DNA of 38,555 nucleotides from Brevinema andersonii. GTDB taxonomy: Bacteria > Spirochaetota > Brevinematia > Brevinematales > Brevinemataceae. The stretch is taken from contig NZ_FOKY01000009.1 in NCBI RefSeq assembly GCF_900112165.1, positions 1 through 38,555 of the forward strand, written 5' to 3'. Shown piece after piece: positions 8,613 through 19,001 of the stretch (position 1 is the first letter of the stretch; every line of letters starts with the position of its first letter). Made by a program: the position numbers and the translations under genes. The notes beneath the pieces are model-generated. The model made no database searches. It had not been told where the DNA came from and worked only from the letters and a program-made list of their open reading frames with translations.

Positions 8613-9344
8613 ATGAAAAGTCATTGTAAATTATCTATTATTATTCCTTGTTACAACGAAGAAGAAAATTTACCGGATCTTGTTTCCAAGTTAATGCAAA
8701 TGGTAGAAAAAGCACCTTATTCTATAGAAGTTATTTTAGTAGATAATGGGTCTACTGATAATACGGTTGAAGTTATGCAAGAATTACTCGCTGAGCTGCC
8801 TATTCGCACTGTCTGCGTACCACAAAATAAGGGTTATGGATATGGTATTTTACAGGGGTTGGATGCTGCTTCTGGAAGTGTTTTAGCGATCACTCATGCG
8901 GATATGCAAACAGATCCACATATGATCTTAAGAGCTTATGATCTTTACCGGCAGCATAATAATCCTTATATTCTTGTTAAGGGAAAACGTTGTAATCGGC
9001 CTTGGGTGGAAAGATTTTTTACCTTGGGGATGCAATGGTATGTGAATTTTAAATTAAAGACTTCTTTATCAGATATCAGTGCTCAACCTAAAGTGTTTTC
9101 AAAGCAGTTTTATTTGGAAATTCGTGATGATCTCCCTTATGATTTTACTTTAGATTTATATTTGTTATATTGTGCATTTTGTAAAGGACAAATTATGACG
9201 GTTGATGTACCTTATCTTCCAAGACAGTATGGTATAGCAAAAGGAGGATCAGGGTCTTGGAAATCACGTATTAATTTATGTCATTTGATGATCCGGTCAA
9301 TTGATAAGTTAGCGAATAAAATATCTAGATTTAATAACTATTAA
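8613..9344 (+). CDS. GT2-family glycosyltransferase (dolichol-phosphate mannosyltransferase-like)
   Basis: The enzyme transfers sugar from a nucleotide sugar to a lipid or glycan acceptor. The N-terminal KLSIIIPCYNEEENL and VDNGSTDNT are the GT-A nucleotide-binding signatures, and THADMQTDP holds the DxD-like metal site. It lacks the C-terminal membrane helices of GtrB-type members, so it is probably cytoplasmic or peripheral. The start is ATG 8613, behind GAGGAAA (8601-8607), ten bases after the phosphatase stop. Upstream in-frame codons lie inside the phosphatase gene and are not needed. It ends the cassette. Confidence 0.88.
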   Translation: MKSHCKLSIIIPCYNEEENLPDLVSKLMQMVEKAPYSIEVILVDNGSTDNTVEVMQELLAELPIRTVCVPQNKGYGYGILQGLDAASGSVLAITHADMQTDPHMILRAYDLYRQHNNPYILVKGKRCNRPWVERFFTLGMQWYVNFKLKTSLSDISAQPKVFSKQFYLEIRDDLPYDFTLDLYLLYCAFCKGQIMTVDVPYLPRQYGIAKGGSGSWKSRINLCHLMIRSIDKLANKISRFNNY

Positions 9345-9390
9345 GAAAGAATTAAAAATTAGTTGAGCTATGTCATCAGACTAAACACTC

Positions 9391-9427
9391 AAACAACTCT
9401 AATAATTCGTTACTTGATTGGTTGTTT
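9391..9427. terminator. possible bidirectional terminator between the glycan cassette and uvrB
   Basis: AAACAAC (9391-9397) pairs with GTTGTTT (9421-9427) across a 23-base loop, in the gap between two convergent genes. The stem is short and the loop long, so this is a weak call. No better hairpin is visible in the gap. Confidence 0.35.
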
Positions 9428-9523
9428 TAAAAATATCACAAAAACTCAAAGCTGTATGGTTTTAGGAAAATATAACAATAACAACTCTTATTTTCTATAT
9501 TTTCTGCACTGGAAATTTTATGT

Positions 9524-11557
9524 TTAATGAATTTCATTTTTTGTTCTTAATTTTAACAGAAAATTATAATATTTTAGTCGATTTTTTTTTTGAAGTTTTA
9601 GAATTTCATCACGAAACATTGCTGCCTCAGCAAAGAGTAATTTTTCAGAAAACTCAAACATTATTTCTTCTAATTTGGCTATTTTTTCGGTAGTTTCTTT
9701 GTTGCTTTTTAGAATATGTTTGATTTGGCTTTTTATTGCTTTTTTGGAGTCAACAGCTTCAGATTTTCTTTCTAAAATTTCTTTTATGTCTTTACGGATC
9801 GTTTTTGGAGTGATATTGTAACGCGCATTATGCTCTTCTTGAATGGTGCGTCTCCTAGAAGTTTCACGTATAGCTTCTTTCATAGCATCACTTATCTTGT
9901 CGGCATACATCAAGACCAATCCGGAATCGTTCCGGGCGCTGCGCCCTATAATTTGAATCAAAGAACGTGTAGAGCGCAGAAACCCAATTTTGTCTGCGTC
10001 TAAAATGCATACTAAAGATACTTCTGGAAGATCAATACCCTCTCTAAGAAGATTAATTCCTACAATAACATCATATTTTCCTAATCTAAGATCTCTTAAA
10101 ATTTCGGTACGTGTAATAGTGTCAACATCGCTGTGGATATATGATACTAATAATCCAGCTTCAATTAGATGTTCCGTGAGATTTTCAGCAGTTTTTTTTG
10201 TGAGGGTATTCACAATAACTCGTTCGTTTCGTTTTTTGCGCGCTTTTGCTTCTCTGATAATATCTTTTATTTGACCTTCTGTTTGTCTAATCTCAATAAG
10301 AGGATCTAAAAGTCCGGTTGGTCTGATGATTTGTTCGATAATGGCCTCTGAGCGACTGATTTCAAAATCAGCTGGAGTTGCCGAAACATACAATATTTTG
10401 TCGCAGATATCGAAAAATTCTTCAGATTTCAGAGGTCTATGATCTATCGCAGACGGAAGCCGAAATCCAAATTCAATAAGTGTGCTTCTTCTGTTATGGT
10501 TTCCATTGTACATTGCCCCAATTTGCGGAACTGCCAAATGAGATTCATCTAAAATAGTAAGAAAGTTATCCTTAGGAAAATAATCCAGTAAAGTAAAGGG
10601 ACGTTCTCCGGGTTTTCGAAATGTCAGATGCCGTGAGTAGTTTTCAATGCCATTACAATAACCAGCAGTAAGCATCATTTCGATATCGTATTTGACCCGT
10701 GACTCCAAGCGTTGTGCTTCTTCATGATGTCCAGACGCTTCTAATTCCTGCATTCTGTCTTTCAATTCTAGTTCGATATTATCAATAGCTGTCTCGATTT
10801 TGTTGTCTGTAGTAGCAAAAAGTTTTGCCGGATAAATGATTACGCGGTCCATTTCTTCCAAAACAGAGCCCGTGGCAAACTGCATATTGTTGATGGAAAT
10901 AATAGTATCGTTTTTAATTTCAATTCTGAGAAGATCTTTCGAGTAAGCCGAATGAATATCTAAAAATCCATCTTGTATTCGAAAGCTGGCTCTTTCCAAC
11001 GTGAAATCGCGTTCTTCATAGAGAATACGTATGAGATGTTTGGTAACTTTTGCCAGATCTATTTTCATTCCTACCGTAAGCAAAAGAAGTAGTTCTTTAT
11101 AATCGGTTGGGTTGCCGAGCCCGTAAATACAGGAAACAGAAGACACGACAATAACATCTTTGCGTTCCAGAAGAGATGCTACAGTAGACATACGCATTCG
11201 TTCGAGCTCGTCATTGATGCGGGATTCTTTTTCTATATATAGGTTTTTTTGAGGTACGTAAGCTTCTGGCTGATAATAATTAAAGTTAGAGACAAAATAT
11301 TCGACAGCATTTTCCGGAAAGAATTCTTTGAATTCGCGAAAGAGTTGTGCTGCGAGGGTTTTATTAGGACATAAAATTAATGTTGGTACTTGGAGATTTT
11401 GAATCACTCCAGCCATGGTAAATGTTTTTCCACTGCCTGTGACTCCTAATAAAGTTTGTTCCTTCATACCTATTTTATAATTTTCTGAAAGTGCTTTAAT
11501 TGCTTTTGGCTGATCACCCGCAGGATCAAATTCCGAATGCAGGATAAATTTATTCAT
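9524..11557 (-). CDS. uvrB: excinuclease ABC subunit B
   Basis: UvrB verifies DNA damage and loads UvrC in nucleotide excision repair. The Walker A motif GVTGSGKTFTMA lies at residues 39-50. The beta-hairpin region is YFVSNFNYYQPEAYVPQKN. TILDESHLAVPQIGAMYNG, YVSATPADFE, RPTGLLDP, VGINLLREGIDLPEVSL and QIIGRSARN follow in order. A C-terminal UVR motif (about 636-670) binds UvrC. Its 677 residues are normal. Several usual residues differ (for example GRSARN for GRAARN and DADKIGF for DADKEGF), so the copy is divergent but intact. AAGGAA precedes the ATG. It is convergent with the glycan cassette and divergent from the chemoreceptor. Confidence 0.97.
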   Translation of the reverse strand: MNKFILHSEFDPAGDQPKAIKALSENYKIGMKEQTLLGVTGSGKTFTMAGVIQNLQVPTLILCPNKTLAAQLFREFKEFFPENAVEYFVSNFNYYQPEAYVPQKNLYIEKESRINDELERMRMSTVASLLERKDVIVVSSVSCIYGLGNPTDYKELLLLLTVGMKIDLAKVTKHLIRILYEERDFTLERASFRIQDGFLDIHSAYSKDLLRIEIKNDTIISINNMQFATGSVLEEMDRVIIYPAKLFATTDNKIETAIDNIELELKDRMQELEASGHHEEAQRLESRVKYDIEMMLTAGYCNGIENYSRHLTFRKPGERPFTLLDYFPKDNFLTILDESHLAVPQIGAMYNGNHNRRSTLIEFGFRLPSAIDHRPLKSEEFFDICDKILYVSATPADFEISRSEAIIEQIIRPTGLLDPLIEIRQTEGQIKDIIREAKARKKRNERVIVNTLTKKTAENLTEHLIEAGLLVSYIHSDVDTITRTEILRDLRLGKYDVIVGINLLREGIDLPEVSLVCILDADKIGFLRSTRSLIQIIGRSARNDSGLVLMYADKISDAMKEAIRETSRRRTIQEEHNARYNITPKTIRKDIKEILERKSEAVDSKKAIKSQIKHILKSNKETTEKIAKLEEIMFEFSEKLLFAEAAMFRDEILKLQKKNRLKYYNFLLKLRTKNEIH

Positions 11558-11599
11558 TTAATGATTCCTTAAATTAGCTTGATTATTTATATAAATAAA

Positions 11600-11628
11600 A
11601 TTATAATATTATTTCAACAGCTATGCAA
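11600..11628 (-). promoter_or_regulatory. sigma-70 promoter of uvrB
   Basis: On the minus strand TTGCAT (11628-11623), 17 bases, TATAAT (11605-11600). The box ends about 43 bases before the uvrB start. Confidence 0.65.
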
Positions 11629-11645
11629 TAAAATATAGAAAAAAT

Positions 11646-11673
11646 TTCATTTTATTTATTCTGCTGCCGATAA
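11646..11673 (+). promoter_or_regulatory. sigma-28 (FliA-type) promoter of the chemoreceptor
   Basis: GCCGATAA at 11666-11673 is an exact flagellar sigma-28 -10 element. The -35 part is weak (TTCATTTT at 11646-11653, five of eight positions matching TAAAGTTT, with a 12-base rather than an 11-base gap). It ends 59 bases before the chemoreceptor start. Confidence 0.65.
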
Positions 11674-11732
11674 AATAAGAGACTATTATTCCAGTAAAAG
11701 TCATATTTGTTAATTAAACAGAGGGATTCAAA

Positions 11733-13547
11733 ATGGCGTTTTCCTTAAGAAAAATAATACGTGCAATATTTTACAGTATAAGATTTAGAGTATTTATTAT
11801 CATGGCGGTAGTGGCTGTGGCGATATCTTCAGTTTTTTTGTTTATTTCTCATCTTGAGACTAAGACAACTCGGGCTATTTCCCAGTTAGCTTATATTGAT
11901 GAATTAAAATTGTTAATTTCTGATTATTATTGGTACTCAGTAAAAGGCAGTACAGAAGAGGATACGAAGAAATTACATATCAAATCACAACTATTATTAG
12001 ATAAAGAAGGATCTGTCTATAAGTTTGCGACACAAAGTTCTGAAGAACCTTATCTTTCCGGAGTTTCTGATATTAATGAATTATTCTTAATGGTACAGCA
12101 AGCTGGTAGAATAAATGATTCATATCAATTAGAACGATTGGTTATTCAATCACAACAATATCCTAAAATATCTACTTATAATGCTTTGACATCCTTAACA
12201 GGAGCTGGTATTCAAAGTATGGTAGTAAATCGCAGCCTATTAATTACCATTTTAGTAGGAACTTTAATTTTAGCATTTATTTTTTTACAGATTATTGCAG
12301 CTCGTATTGGAATGATCAGTAATACTACACATATGCTGATTGGACAAGAAGATCAATTGGATGTTTCAATACGTCCTCGTTTCTATGCAAATGATGAAAC
12401 TCGTATTATTATTGATAATCTGAATTTATTTCTGAGCCGAATAGAAAATTCTATTTCTCTTACTTATATGTCATTACGTAAAATGCTTTATCAAACTAAT
12501 AAAATGAATGATGAATCTGAAGGAGGACAATTAGAAATTCAAGTTATTCAGGATTCAACAGAACGTATTTTCCGGCAGATTCATCATCAAATTGGTAGTA
12601 TAAGCGAAGCTGCAGCTGCATTAGAAGAAATGGAACGCACTTTGGATATGATTTTTATTAATATTAGTAGGCAGTCGGCTGCAATGACTCAATCGGCAGC
12701 GACTTTGGAAGAGATGGGACGTCAGGTTGAAGGGATTGCTGGTATTGCAACAGATACATCAAATCTTGCTGTTAAATTAACGGAAGCCGCAAATAAAGGT
12801 AATGAAGCAGTGGAAGCTTCGGTAGTATCTATTCGCGATGTTGCAGAATATTCAACACAGATTATTAAACTACTTAAACTTATTACAGATATTGCGAAAC
12901 AAACAAATCTTTTAGCAATGAATGCTTCTATTGAAGCAGCTCATGCCGGCGAAGCAGGACGCGGATTTGCAATTGTGGCGGAGGAAATTCGTCGTTTATC
13001 AGAAACCACAAATAAAAATGCAAAAGAAATTCGTACTGTTGTCGATACAATGGTTGAAAAAATTGAAAATTCGGTCAGTCAGGCCCATACTGCAGGTGAG
13101 GATCTTTTGCAAATTAATGAATATGCAAACAATGTAGAAGACCGTATTAGCCAATTGAATAATATGATGCAGGAACAAAATACAGCTACTCATGAGATGA
13201 TTGGAACAATAGAAGGATTGGTAACACTAGCACAAGAAATTAAATTATCTATGGAAGAGCAAAAACATGGTTTACATGAATATAGTACAACAATTTCTAT
13301 GTTACGTGAAAACTTTACTGATACAAAAAGCAGCTTAGATTCCCATAAAAGTAGCATTGATAATCTTCTTCGAATTATGGAAGATGTTAATATTCGTATC
13401 GAATTAAATAAAAAACAAATGGAAACTATTGTAACTTTTATCCGTTATTTTAAGATCAATCCTGAGTATATCGTGTCAGAAAATGCTATTGAACAAGAGC
13501 AAGAACAAGAATTTATTAATATTAAAACAAGTGAAATAGTCCGTTAA
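11733..13547 (+). CDS. methyl-accepting chemotaxis protein
   Basis: This is a transmembrane chemoreceptor that signals to CheA/CheW. The first membrane helix lies at about residues 17-39 and the second at about 168-192; the roughly 130 residues between them form the periplasmic sensor, which I do not recognise. No clear HAMP consensus follows. The long coiled coil has the signalling hairpin [20 protein letters not shown] and [14 protein letters not shown] at about 387-425. The Glu/Gln-rich flanks (for example AATLEEM) are likely methylation regions. The tail ends in a QEQEQEF cluster without a CheR-docking NWETF-type pentapeptide. The gene stands alone, with GAGGGA before the ATG. Confidence 0.93.
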   Translation: MAFSLRKIIRAIFYSIRFRVFIIMAVVAVAISSVFLFISHLETKTTRAISQLAYIDELKLLISDYYWYSVKGSTEEDTKKLHIKSQLLLDKEGSVYKFATQSSEEPYLSGVSDINELFLMVQQAGRINDSYQLERLVIQSQQYPKISTYNALTSLTGAGIQSMVVNRSLLITILVGTLILAFIFLQIIAARIGMISNTTHMLIGQEDQLDVSIRPRFYANDETRIIIDNLNLFLSRIENSISLTYMSLRKMLYQTNKMNDESEGGQLEIQVIQDSTERIFRQIHHQIGSISEAAAALEEMERTLDMIFINISRQSAAMTQSAATLEEMGRQVEGIAGIATDTSNLAVKLTEAANKGNEAVEASVVSIRDVAEYSTQIIKLLKLITDIAKQTNLLAMNASIEAAHAGEAGRGFAIVAEEIRRLSETTNKNAKEIRTVVDTMVEKIENSVSQAHTAGEDLLQINEYANNVEDRISQLNNMMQEQNTATHEMIGTIEGLVTLAQEIKLSMEEQKHGLHEYSTTISMLRENFTDTKSSLDSHKSSIDNLLRIMEDVNIRIELNKKQMETIVTFIRYFKINPEYIVSENAIEQEQEQEFINIKTSEIVR

Positions 13548-13635
13548 TTGGCAGAATCTTTATCTTTACAATCAAGTTTCAATGTTAAAACTTTGATGAC
13601 TTCGCTGAAATATTTGTTTAGATTAAAATATTCTT

Positions 13636-13662
13636 AAAAATTCCTATTCAATAGAAATAGGA
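13636..13662 (-). terminator. terminator overlapping the alpha-2-macroglobulin stop codon
   Basis: On the minus strand TCCTATT (13662-13656) pairs with AATAGGA (13648-13642), followed by a short T run. The TAG stop (13646-13644) lies in the second arm of the stem. Confidence 0.6.
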
Positions 13663-16600
13663 GGTTGACTCTTATAACTAAACATTTCAGGATTTTCTTT
13701 ATCAAAGACTTGGATTGCAGGAGCTACCCAAGTTCCTGCAATTGTTGGAGTTACTAAATATTTTAATTGAATTTTATTTTGATTCCGGATGCGCGCAGAT
13801 AGGTGAACAGCAGTATTTTGGATGCTGGTAGAATATAAAGAAGCCGATTGATTTTGACTGGATGTTGCGTGCAAGGTAGCATATAAAGGATCAATAATAT
13901 AAATATACTGATCTTTGACAATATTAGGTATGACATCGATAATAATAGTATAAGTTTTACCTATTTTTAAAATGTTATTTGTTACTTTTTTATTGTCATC
14001 ATAGATTGTTTTTTCTATGTTAAATCCTTGGTTCACGAAATTTTTACTTTTTAAGGGAATACGTTGATAGTTAATAGAGTAAAAATAGGGAATACCACTG
14101 TTTTCAAAATCTAAACAAACAGTACTATTTTTATTATCTAGCTGAATAATAGCAGAGTTTTTTTGAAAAATAATCGGCTTTTTATTGAGAGAAACTTTAT
14201 AATTTGAAGATTCCTGCTTATAATTCCCAAATCTATGGGCATATAGTAAATAACTATTAATGCTGTTTATCTTATTTGTGTCTATGCCGTTGATAATTTT
14301 TAATGCATTGTACTGAGATGAAGTTTGATTAATCATCGTGTTAGCAATATTATTATTTTCAAAACTATTAGTGCTAAAAATAATTGAAGAAACTGATTCT
14401 ATTTTTTCATTATTTATTTTTTCTATTTGTTCTTTTATTTGTTCTGAAGGAAATCCTAAAATATTCATAATATCCAGAATCAATGCATGAATTTGGGCAT
14501 TATCTATTCTGATATTATTAACTAATAAAGAAAAATTATCTTTTGAAAGAGATTTGTCTAAAGTTTGTAGCTTCCATGCGTATAATTGATATACTGTTTG
14601 TAAATAAGGAGATAAATTAGGACTGAATTTTTTTTGTGCATATTGGTCTGCAGCTATTTTGAAATGTTCCAGAAGATGAGGATCGATATTATAGCCCGAT
14701 TTTTGAGCATGAAGCAACGTATGATAAGTTCTTAATATAGTGTATTCGGGAACAGGTAAAAACATAGATACAGGAATCATATTTATTTTATTACTTACAA
14801 TATAATTATTAAGATTTTTAATATCATTATTTACAATATTTCTGAGTTCTGTAGGCAATAAGTCAGTTAATCCCAGTGAGTTGAGAAGTTGTTCATTTGA
14901 ACTGATTAAAAAAATTCGTTGAATAATATCAGACAAATATAGACTTTTATTGGTGATTATTTTTGTAATTAGTGGCTTTATAGTCAGCAGAGGTGAAGGT
15001 GAAATTTGTATAGCAAGTTGCTGTTTTAGGAGATTATTAGTGTCTAAAGCAATATGAATACTATTTGAATTACTAATAATTCCAGAGTATGAAGCAGTTT
15101 CCCATGGATTTTCTATAATAATAGGAATCTCTTTAGTAAATCCATCTTGGTATTTACTATTAGAGGCTTGTACAGTCCAAGTTTGTGATTGATTTGATTT
15201 AATCAGTGTTTGAATTAAAACAGATTGCTGCGATTGAGGTAATAAAGTAAGATTGGTAGAATAATTAGTATAAGGATTTTCAAGATTGACTTCCGTATCT
15301 AAAATTTCTGCTGTCTTATTTTTAACTATTGTACCCCAAATAGGCTGATCTCCAATACGGACAAATTTTGAAGCTAATAAATCACTAGTCATAGAGCGAG
15401 ATACAGAAATAATAATATTTGTTTTGCCAAATAATGAATTTTGATCATAACCTAATATAGTAATATCAAAGCTTGTAATATTATCGGGCAGGTTGAATTC
15501 TACTATTGTTTTTTTATTGTGATACAATTTTACATTTCCTTGGTAGAATGCTGTATATTTTATATCAGATCTGATATAGCCAGCAGTGCTTGCCATATTA
15601 TCTGCAAGGCGTAAAGGCCGCATAATCGGTTGAGGATTATTTTGAAGAAATCCACTATCCCATAAACTACAACTGAATGGTTTAGGATTGTAGAATATAT
15701 CTACGGGATTAGGAATAATATTAAAATTGGGAATACTTCTGTCTCGTACAATAACAACTGCTTCTCCATTAACTCGTATATTAGCATAATTTATAGCATC
15801 CAGTTCTAAACGTACTTTTTCTCCAGGTGTATATTTCGGTTTTTCTGTGCCTATATTGATGAGAAGTTCTTGATGGCGTGGATTTATTGCTAAACTCAGA
15901 CGTCCTGAATATAATGGATCCACATTTTTTGGTTCTAGAGAGATCAGCAGCGCAGATATAATGATATTAGGTTCATCGTCAATAGTCAATGGAATTTCTG
16001 TGGAAATAAGGGAATTGGTACTTTCAATACTCCTTGTTTCTATTGTATTTTTTCTTTCTAAGAAAAGTAATAATCGAGATTTAGAATAGGGATTAATAAC
16101 AGAAAGAATAGCTTTTTCTCCGCTATTATATTTTGGTTTATCCAGATGCATTGTCAATTTTTTTGATGTAATATCATTGATTTCTTCTTGATTGTATACT
16201 TCAAAATTAACGGAAGAATGAATATTATTTTTCTTATATTTAGCTTGTAAATGTGCAACATATCTTCCAGGTTTGGTTGGTATAAATTCAATTTTATCGT
16301 TACCCAGTTTTATTTTTTTATTATATATGATTTTTCTCTTAAAGAAGAAAAAAATCTTTTGTAGTATATTCTGTTTATCGTCATTATAGGCATAATATTC
16401 GATATAAAATTTAGCTTTTATATTAGAAGCTAATTGTTGGTTGACAGTATTTAAAGCAAGCATATAGAAAGTATTGGTCTGCAAAACAGGGAGATTATAA
16501 TATTGTGGTTTCAAGCCAAGTTGTAATGGTAATAAAATAGGTATATCATTGGTTGTATTAGTGATTGCTGGCATATTTGTCGGATGAGCTATTACAGTTA

Positions 16601-18944
16601 TTGTTAAATATCCGTTATTTGAACGAAATTGCTTCAATTTTTTTGAAAAAACAATGTTATTTCTAGAGTTTTTTTTCTGCTTGATTAATATTTCTGTCTT
16701 TGATGGAAAATCATATTCGTTAAATGTATAATCAGGGTAAATTGAACTGAAATAAGGAGCAGTATTCATAGATGCTTCATAAGAAATAGGCATATCAATA
16801 GGAGAATTAAGAAAATCAGAAGTCGTAATAGAAAAATTTAATAAATCACCGTAATAATAGATATTTGTATTCAATTGTATCGAAAGGTCAATAGGAGTAG
16901 GTTCAGCAGTATCAACTTTAAAATAAGTTTCAGAATAAAATGGTGGCTGTTTGGCTCTACTTTTTGCGATTACTCTATAATTTCCTATTGGTGCTGTGTT
17001 TTCTAGGGGATAAGAAACATTAAATGAGCCAAATTCTGTCCATTTTTTTGTAATATTTGTTAATTCTTTGTCTTCAGGGTCTAATATGGTGATAGTGATG
17101 TTGCTTTTAAAGAAAGAGCTTTTTGTAGAAAGAATACCATTATCATAATCTCTGGCTATTGCATGAATATTGACACTTTCTCCAGCGTTATAAGAAGATT
17201 TATCTGTAAATATCATATTTTTTATGGTTAGAGGATAAGCAATATCTCCATCAAAAACCTGAGCACTGTAATAATAGGGTTGAGTAAACGAATCTTTGAA
17301 CGTTGATCCATATCCTGCAAAAGTAATATCATTGTTTAAAATCCCGATAAATAAAGGTTCTTCCAACAATGCTAATGAAAGATTGGGCTTAGGAACCCGT
17401 AATAATCCATCAGAACCAGTTCTTCCTAGATCTTGATAAGATCCACGTTCCTTATCATAAATCATAATCGTCATATCTGCAAGCGGTGCTTGAGTTTCAA
17501 TATCACGGGCGTAAAATACTAAATTATTAAATGATGTGTAAGCTGTCAATAAAGAACTGGATAAAATCACTTTTAGCACAGGAGGCGATTCTTTAAGTTC
17601 TGCATTATGAAATGAAATTTGAATTAATCCTGATTGATTGTTGGTGATCGTGTTAAGGTCAAAATTAAATTTTTGCATCTTATCTGGAACAGTATCAAGT
17701 ATAATATTTGTAGTTTGTATGGGGACTGCAACTTCATTGTTTTGTAATGTCCGTGCAATATAATAATCAGAACGTATTACTTGAAATTTTACTGTAAGAT
17801 TACTGATATTTATGGTTTCAATAGGAATAATAGGATTTTTTTTGTTGAGTAGAATAATACCTAAAGGATATTTGATACCTGGATCTGCATGTTTAATAAA
17901 TAAATTGGTAGTAAAAATATCAGTAAGTTTTTGATTATAAATATCTTTGATATTTTTGGGAATAAATGTAATCGTATAAGATGTATTGGCTTGAAAGGAG
18001 CCTGTTATAAGAATATTGCTGTTAGAGATTGTATAGTCAACCTCTGGAACCAAAGGCACTATTTGTAATAACGAATTTTTGTTTTGTGTTTCTTTCAAAG
18101 GATTAGAACTTTGTAACCAAATCTCTTTTTCTATCGTAAAATCTTGATAAATTTCAAAAGGATCGCTAGAAATTCCTTTCCATGTTGGCAATGAATATGT
18201 TGAGAATTCATCTTGAAAACTAACTAATCCATTATTAGAATGAATAATTGTATATCTTGTATTTGGTTTCAGATGTTTTATAGTAACAACAATTTTTTGA
18301 AAATCTGTGGAGATCGAATTATTTCCAGGGATAAAATTTGTTGTTTCTTGATAATGAAGTCTATATGGTATTTTTTGGGAATTATCCAAGATAACTAGTG
18401 ATTTTTTAAGTTTTTTTAAATCAATAGGCATATTAATGCTTAAAGTTAAGGGGCTTTTAAGATCTTTTTTTATTCTTTGAGCATATAAAATTTGAAATTG
18501 TTTAGCAGGCAATGTATATGGAAGCTCATTAACAGAGTGTCCATTTATTTTTAAATTTATGCTTTTGTCATGTATAGAGGCTGCGATGTTTGAGCTTATG
18601 ATTTTAACTGATTTATTAGGAGGTATAGGAGTATGTAATGTATAGATAAAACTTTTGTTGTTAATTGTTCGAATACTTCCTGATAGAGGAGGTTCAAAGT
18701 CTAATCCTAATTTTGTTTGCCAAGTTTCAATAGCTTGTTCGTAAGATGATGGGTTTATAATATCCTGATCAAATTGAAAAGTAATCTCTCTAGTGCCATA
18801 GTTTAGTAGAATTTTATCCCAATCTTCTTTTTGTGTGAAATGTTTATATCCAACATATATTGTTAATAGAGAAATATTTAAACTAAAAAATAGTATAATA
18901 TATTTATAATAGAGATAAAAAAAAGAAAATATTTTTTTTTTCAT
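13644..18944 (-). CDS. bacterial alpha-2-macroglobulin family protein lacking the thioester Cys
   Basis: The 1766-residue envelope protein matches the bacterial alpha-2-macroglobulin family (YfhM/YfaS type), which traps proteases in the periplasm. Residues 10-33 form an uncleaved-looking signal anchor with no lipobox. Many beta-sandwich segments follow. The MG2-type signature TDKSSYNAGESVNIHAIARD lies at about residue 580 and KPKYNSGEKAILSVINP at about 930. The segment with VEFNLPDNITSFDITILGYD (about 1130-1150) resembles the macroglobulin domain before the thioester domain. Where members have a C-x-E-Q thioester, this one reads NKSLYLSDIIQRIF; only two Cys occur in the whole protein. No pbpC neighbour is visible. 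An A10 run fills codons 2-5, and I see no Shine-Dalgarno before the ATG. Confidence 0.85.
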   Translation of the reverse strand: MKKKIFSFFYLYYKYIILFFSLNISLLTIYVGYKHFTQKEDWDKILLNYGTREITFQFDQDIINPSSYEQAIETWQTKLGLDFEPPLSGSIRTINNKSFIYTLHTPIPPNKSVKIISSNIAASIHDKSINLKINGHSVNELPYTLPAKQFQILYAQRIKKDLKSPLTLSINMPIDLKKLKKSLVILDNSQKIPYRLHYQETTNFIPGNNSISTDFQKIVVTIKHLKPNTRYTIIHSNNGLVSFQDEFSTYSLPTWKGISSDPFEIYQDFTIEKEIWLQSSNPLKETQNKNSLLQIVPLVPEVDYTISNSNILITGSFQANTSYTITFIPKNIKDIYNQKLTDIFTTNLFIKHADPGIKYPLGIILLNKKNPIIPIETINISNLTVKFQVIRSDYYIARTLQNNEVAVPIQTTNIILDTVPDKMQKFNFDLNTITNNQSGLIQISFHNAELKESPPVLKVILSSSLLTAYTSFNNLVFYARDIETQAPLADMTIMIYDKERGSYQDLGRTGSDGLLRVPKPNLSLALLEEPLFIGILNNDITFAGYGSTFKDSFTQPYYYSAQVFDGDIAYPLTIKNMIFTDKSSYNAGESVNIHAIARDYDNGILSTKSSFFKSNITITILDPEDKELTNITKKWTEFGSFNVSYPLENTAPIGNYRVIAKSRAKQPPFYSETYFKVDTAEPTPIDLSIQLNTNIYYYGDLLNFSITTSDFLNSPIDMPISYEASMNTAPYFSSIYPDYTFNEYDFPSKTEILIKQKKNSRNNIVFSKKLKQFRSNNGYLTITVIAHPTNMPAITNTTNDIPILLPLQLGLKPQYYNLPVLQTNTFYMLALNTVNQQLASNIKAKFYIEYYAYNDDKQNILQKIFFFFKRKIIYNKKIKLGNDKIEFIPTKPGRYVAHLQAKYKKNNIHSSVNFEVYNQEEINDITSKKLTMHLDKPKYNSGEKAILSVINPYSKSRLLLFLERKNTIETRSIESTNSLISTEIPLTIDDEPNIIISALLISLEPKNVDPLYSGRLSLAINPRHQELLINIGTEKPKYTPGEKVRLELDAINYANIRVNGEAVVIVRDRSIPNFNIIPNPVDIFYNPKPFSCSLWDSGFLQNNPQPIMRPLRLADNMASTAGYIRSDIKYTAFYQGNVKLYHNKKTIVEFNLPDNITSFDITILGYDQNSLFGKTNIIISVSRSMTSDLLASKFVRIGDQPIWGTIVKNKTAEILDTEVNLENPYTNYSTNLTLLPQSQQSVLIQTLIKSNQSQTWTVQASNSKYQDGFTKEIPIIIENPWETASYSGIISNSNSIHIALDTNNLLKQQLAIQISPSPLLTIKPLITKIITNKSLYLSDIIQRIFLISSNEQLLNSLGLTDLLPTELRNIVNNDIKNLNNYIVSNKINMIPVSMFLPVPEYTILRTYHTLLHAQKSGYNIDPHLLEHFKIAADQYAQKKFSPNLSPYLQTVYQLYAWKLQTLDKSLSKDNFSLLVNNIRIDNAQIHALILDIMNILGFPSEQIKEQIEKINNEKIESVSSIIFSTNSFENNNIANTMINQTSSQYNALKIINGIDTNKINSINSYLLYAHRFGNYKQESSNYKVSLNKKPIIFQKNSAIIQLDNKNSTVCLDFENSGIPYFYSINYQRIPLKSKNFVNQGFNIEKTIYDDNKKVTNNILKIGKTYTIIIDVIPNIVKDQYIYIIDPLYATLHATSSQNQSASLYSTSIQNTAVHLSARIRNQNKIQLKYLVTPTIAGTWVAPAIQVFDKENPEMFSYKSQPPISIE

Positions 18945-18966
18945 ATTATTTTGGTTAGATAGGGGT

Positions 18967-19001
18967 GATTAAGAAATCTCCCTAAGGGAGATTTCTTAAT
19001 C
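18967..19001. terminator. perfect 16-bp hairpin over the FakA-DegV stop codon
   Basis: GATTAAGAAATCTCCC (18967-18982), loop TAA, then the exact reverse complement to 19001. The stop codon of the fusion gene (18998-18996) lies in one arm. No U-tract follows on the minus strand, so it may act as a terminator, an attenuator before the downstream macroglobulin gene, or an mRNA-stabilising stem. Confidence 0.7.
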
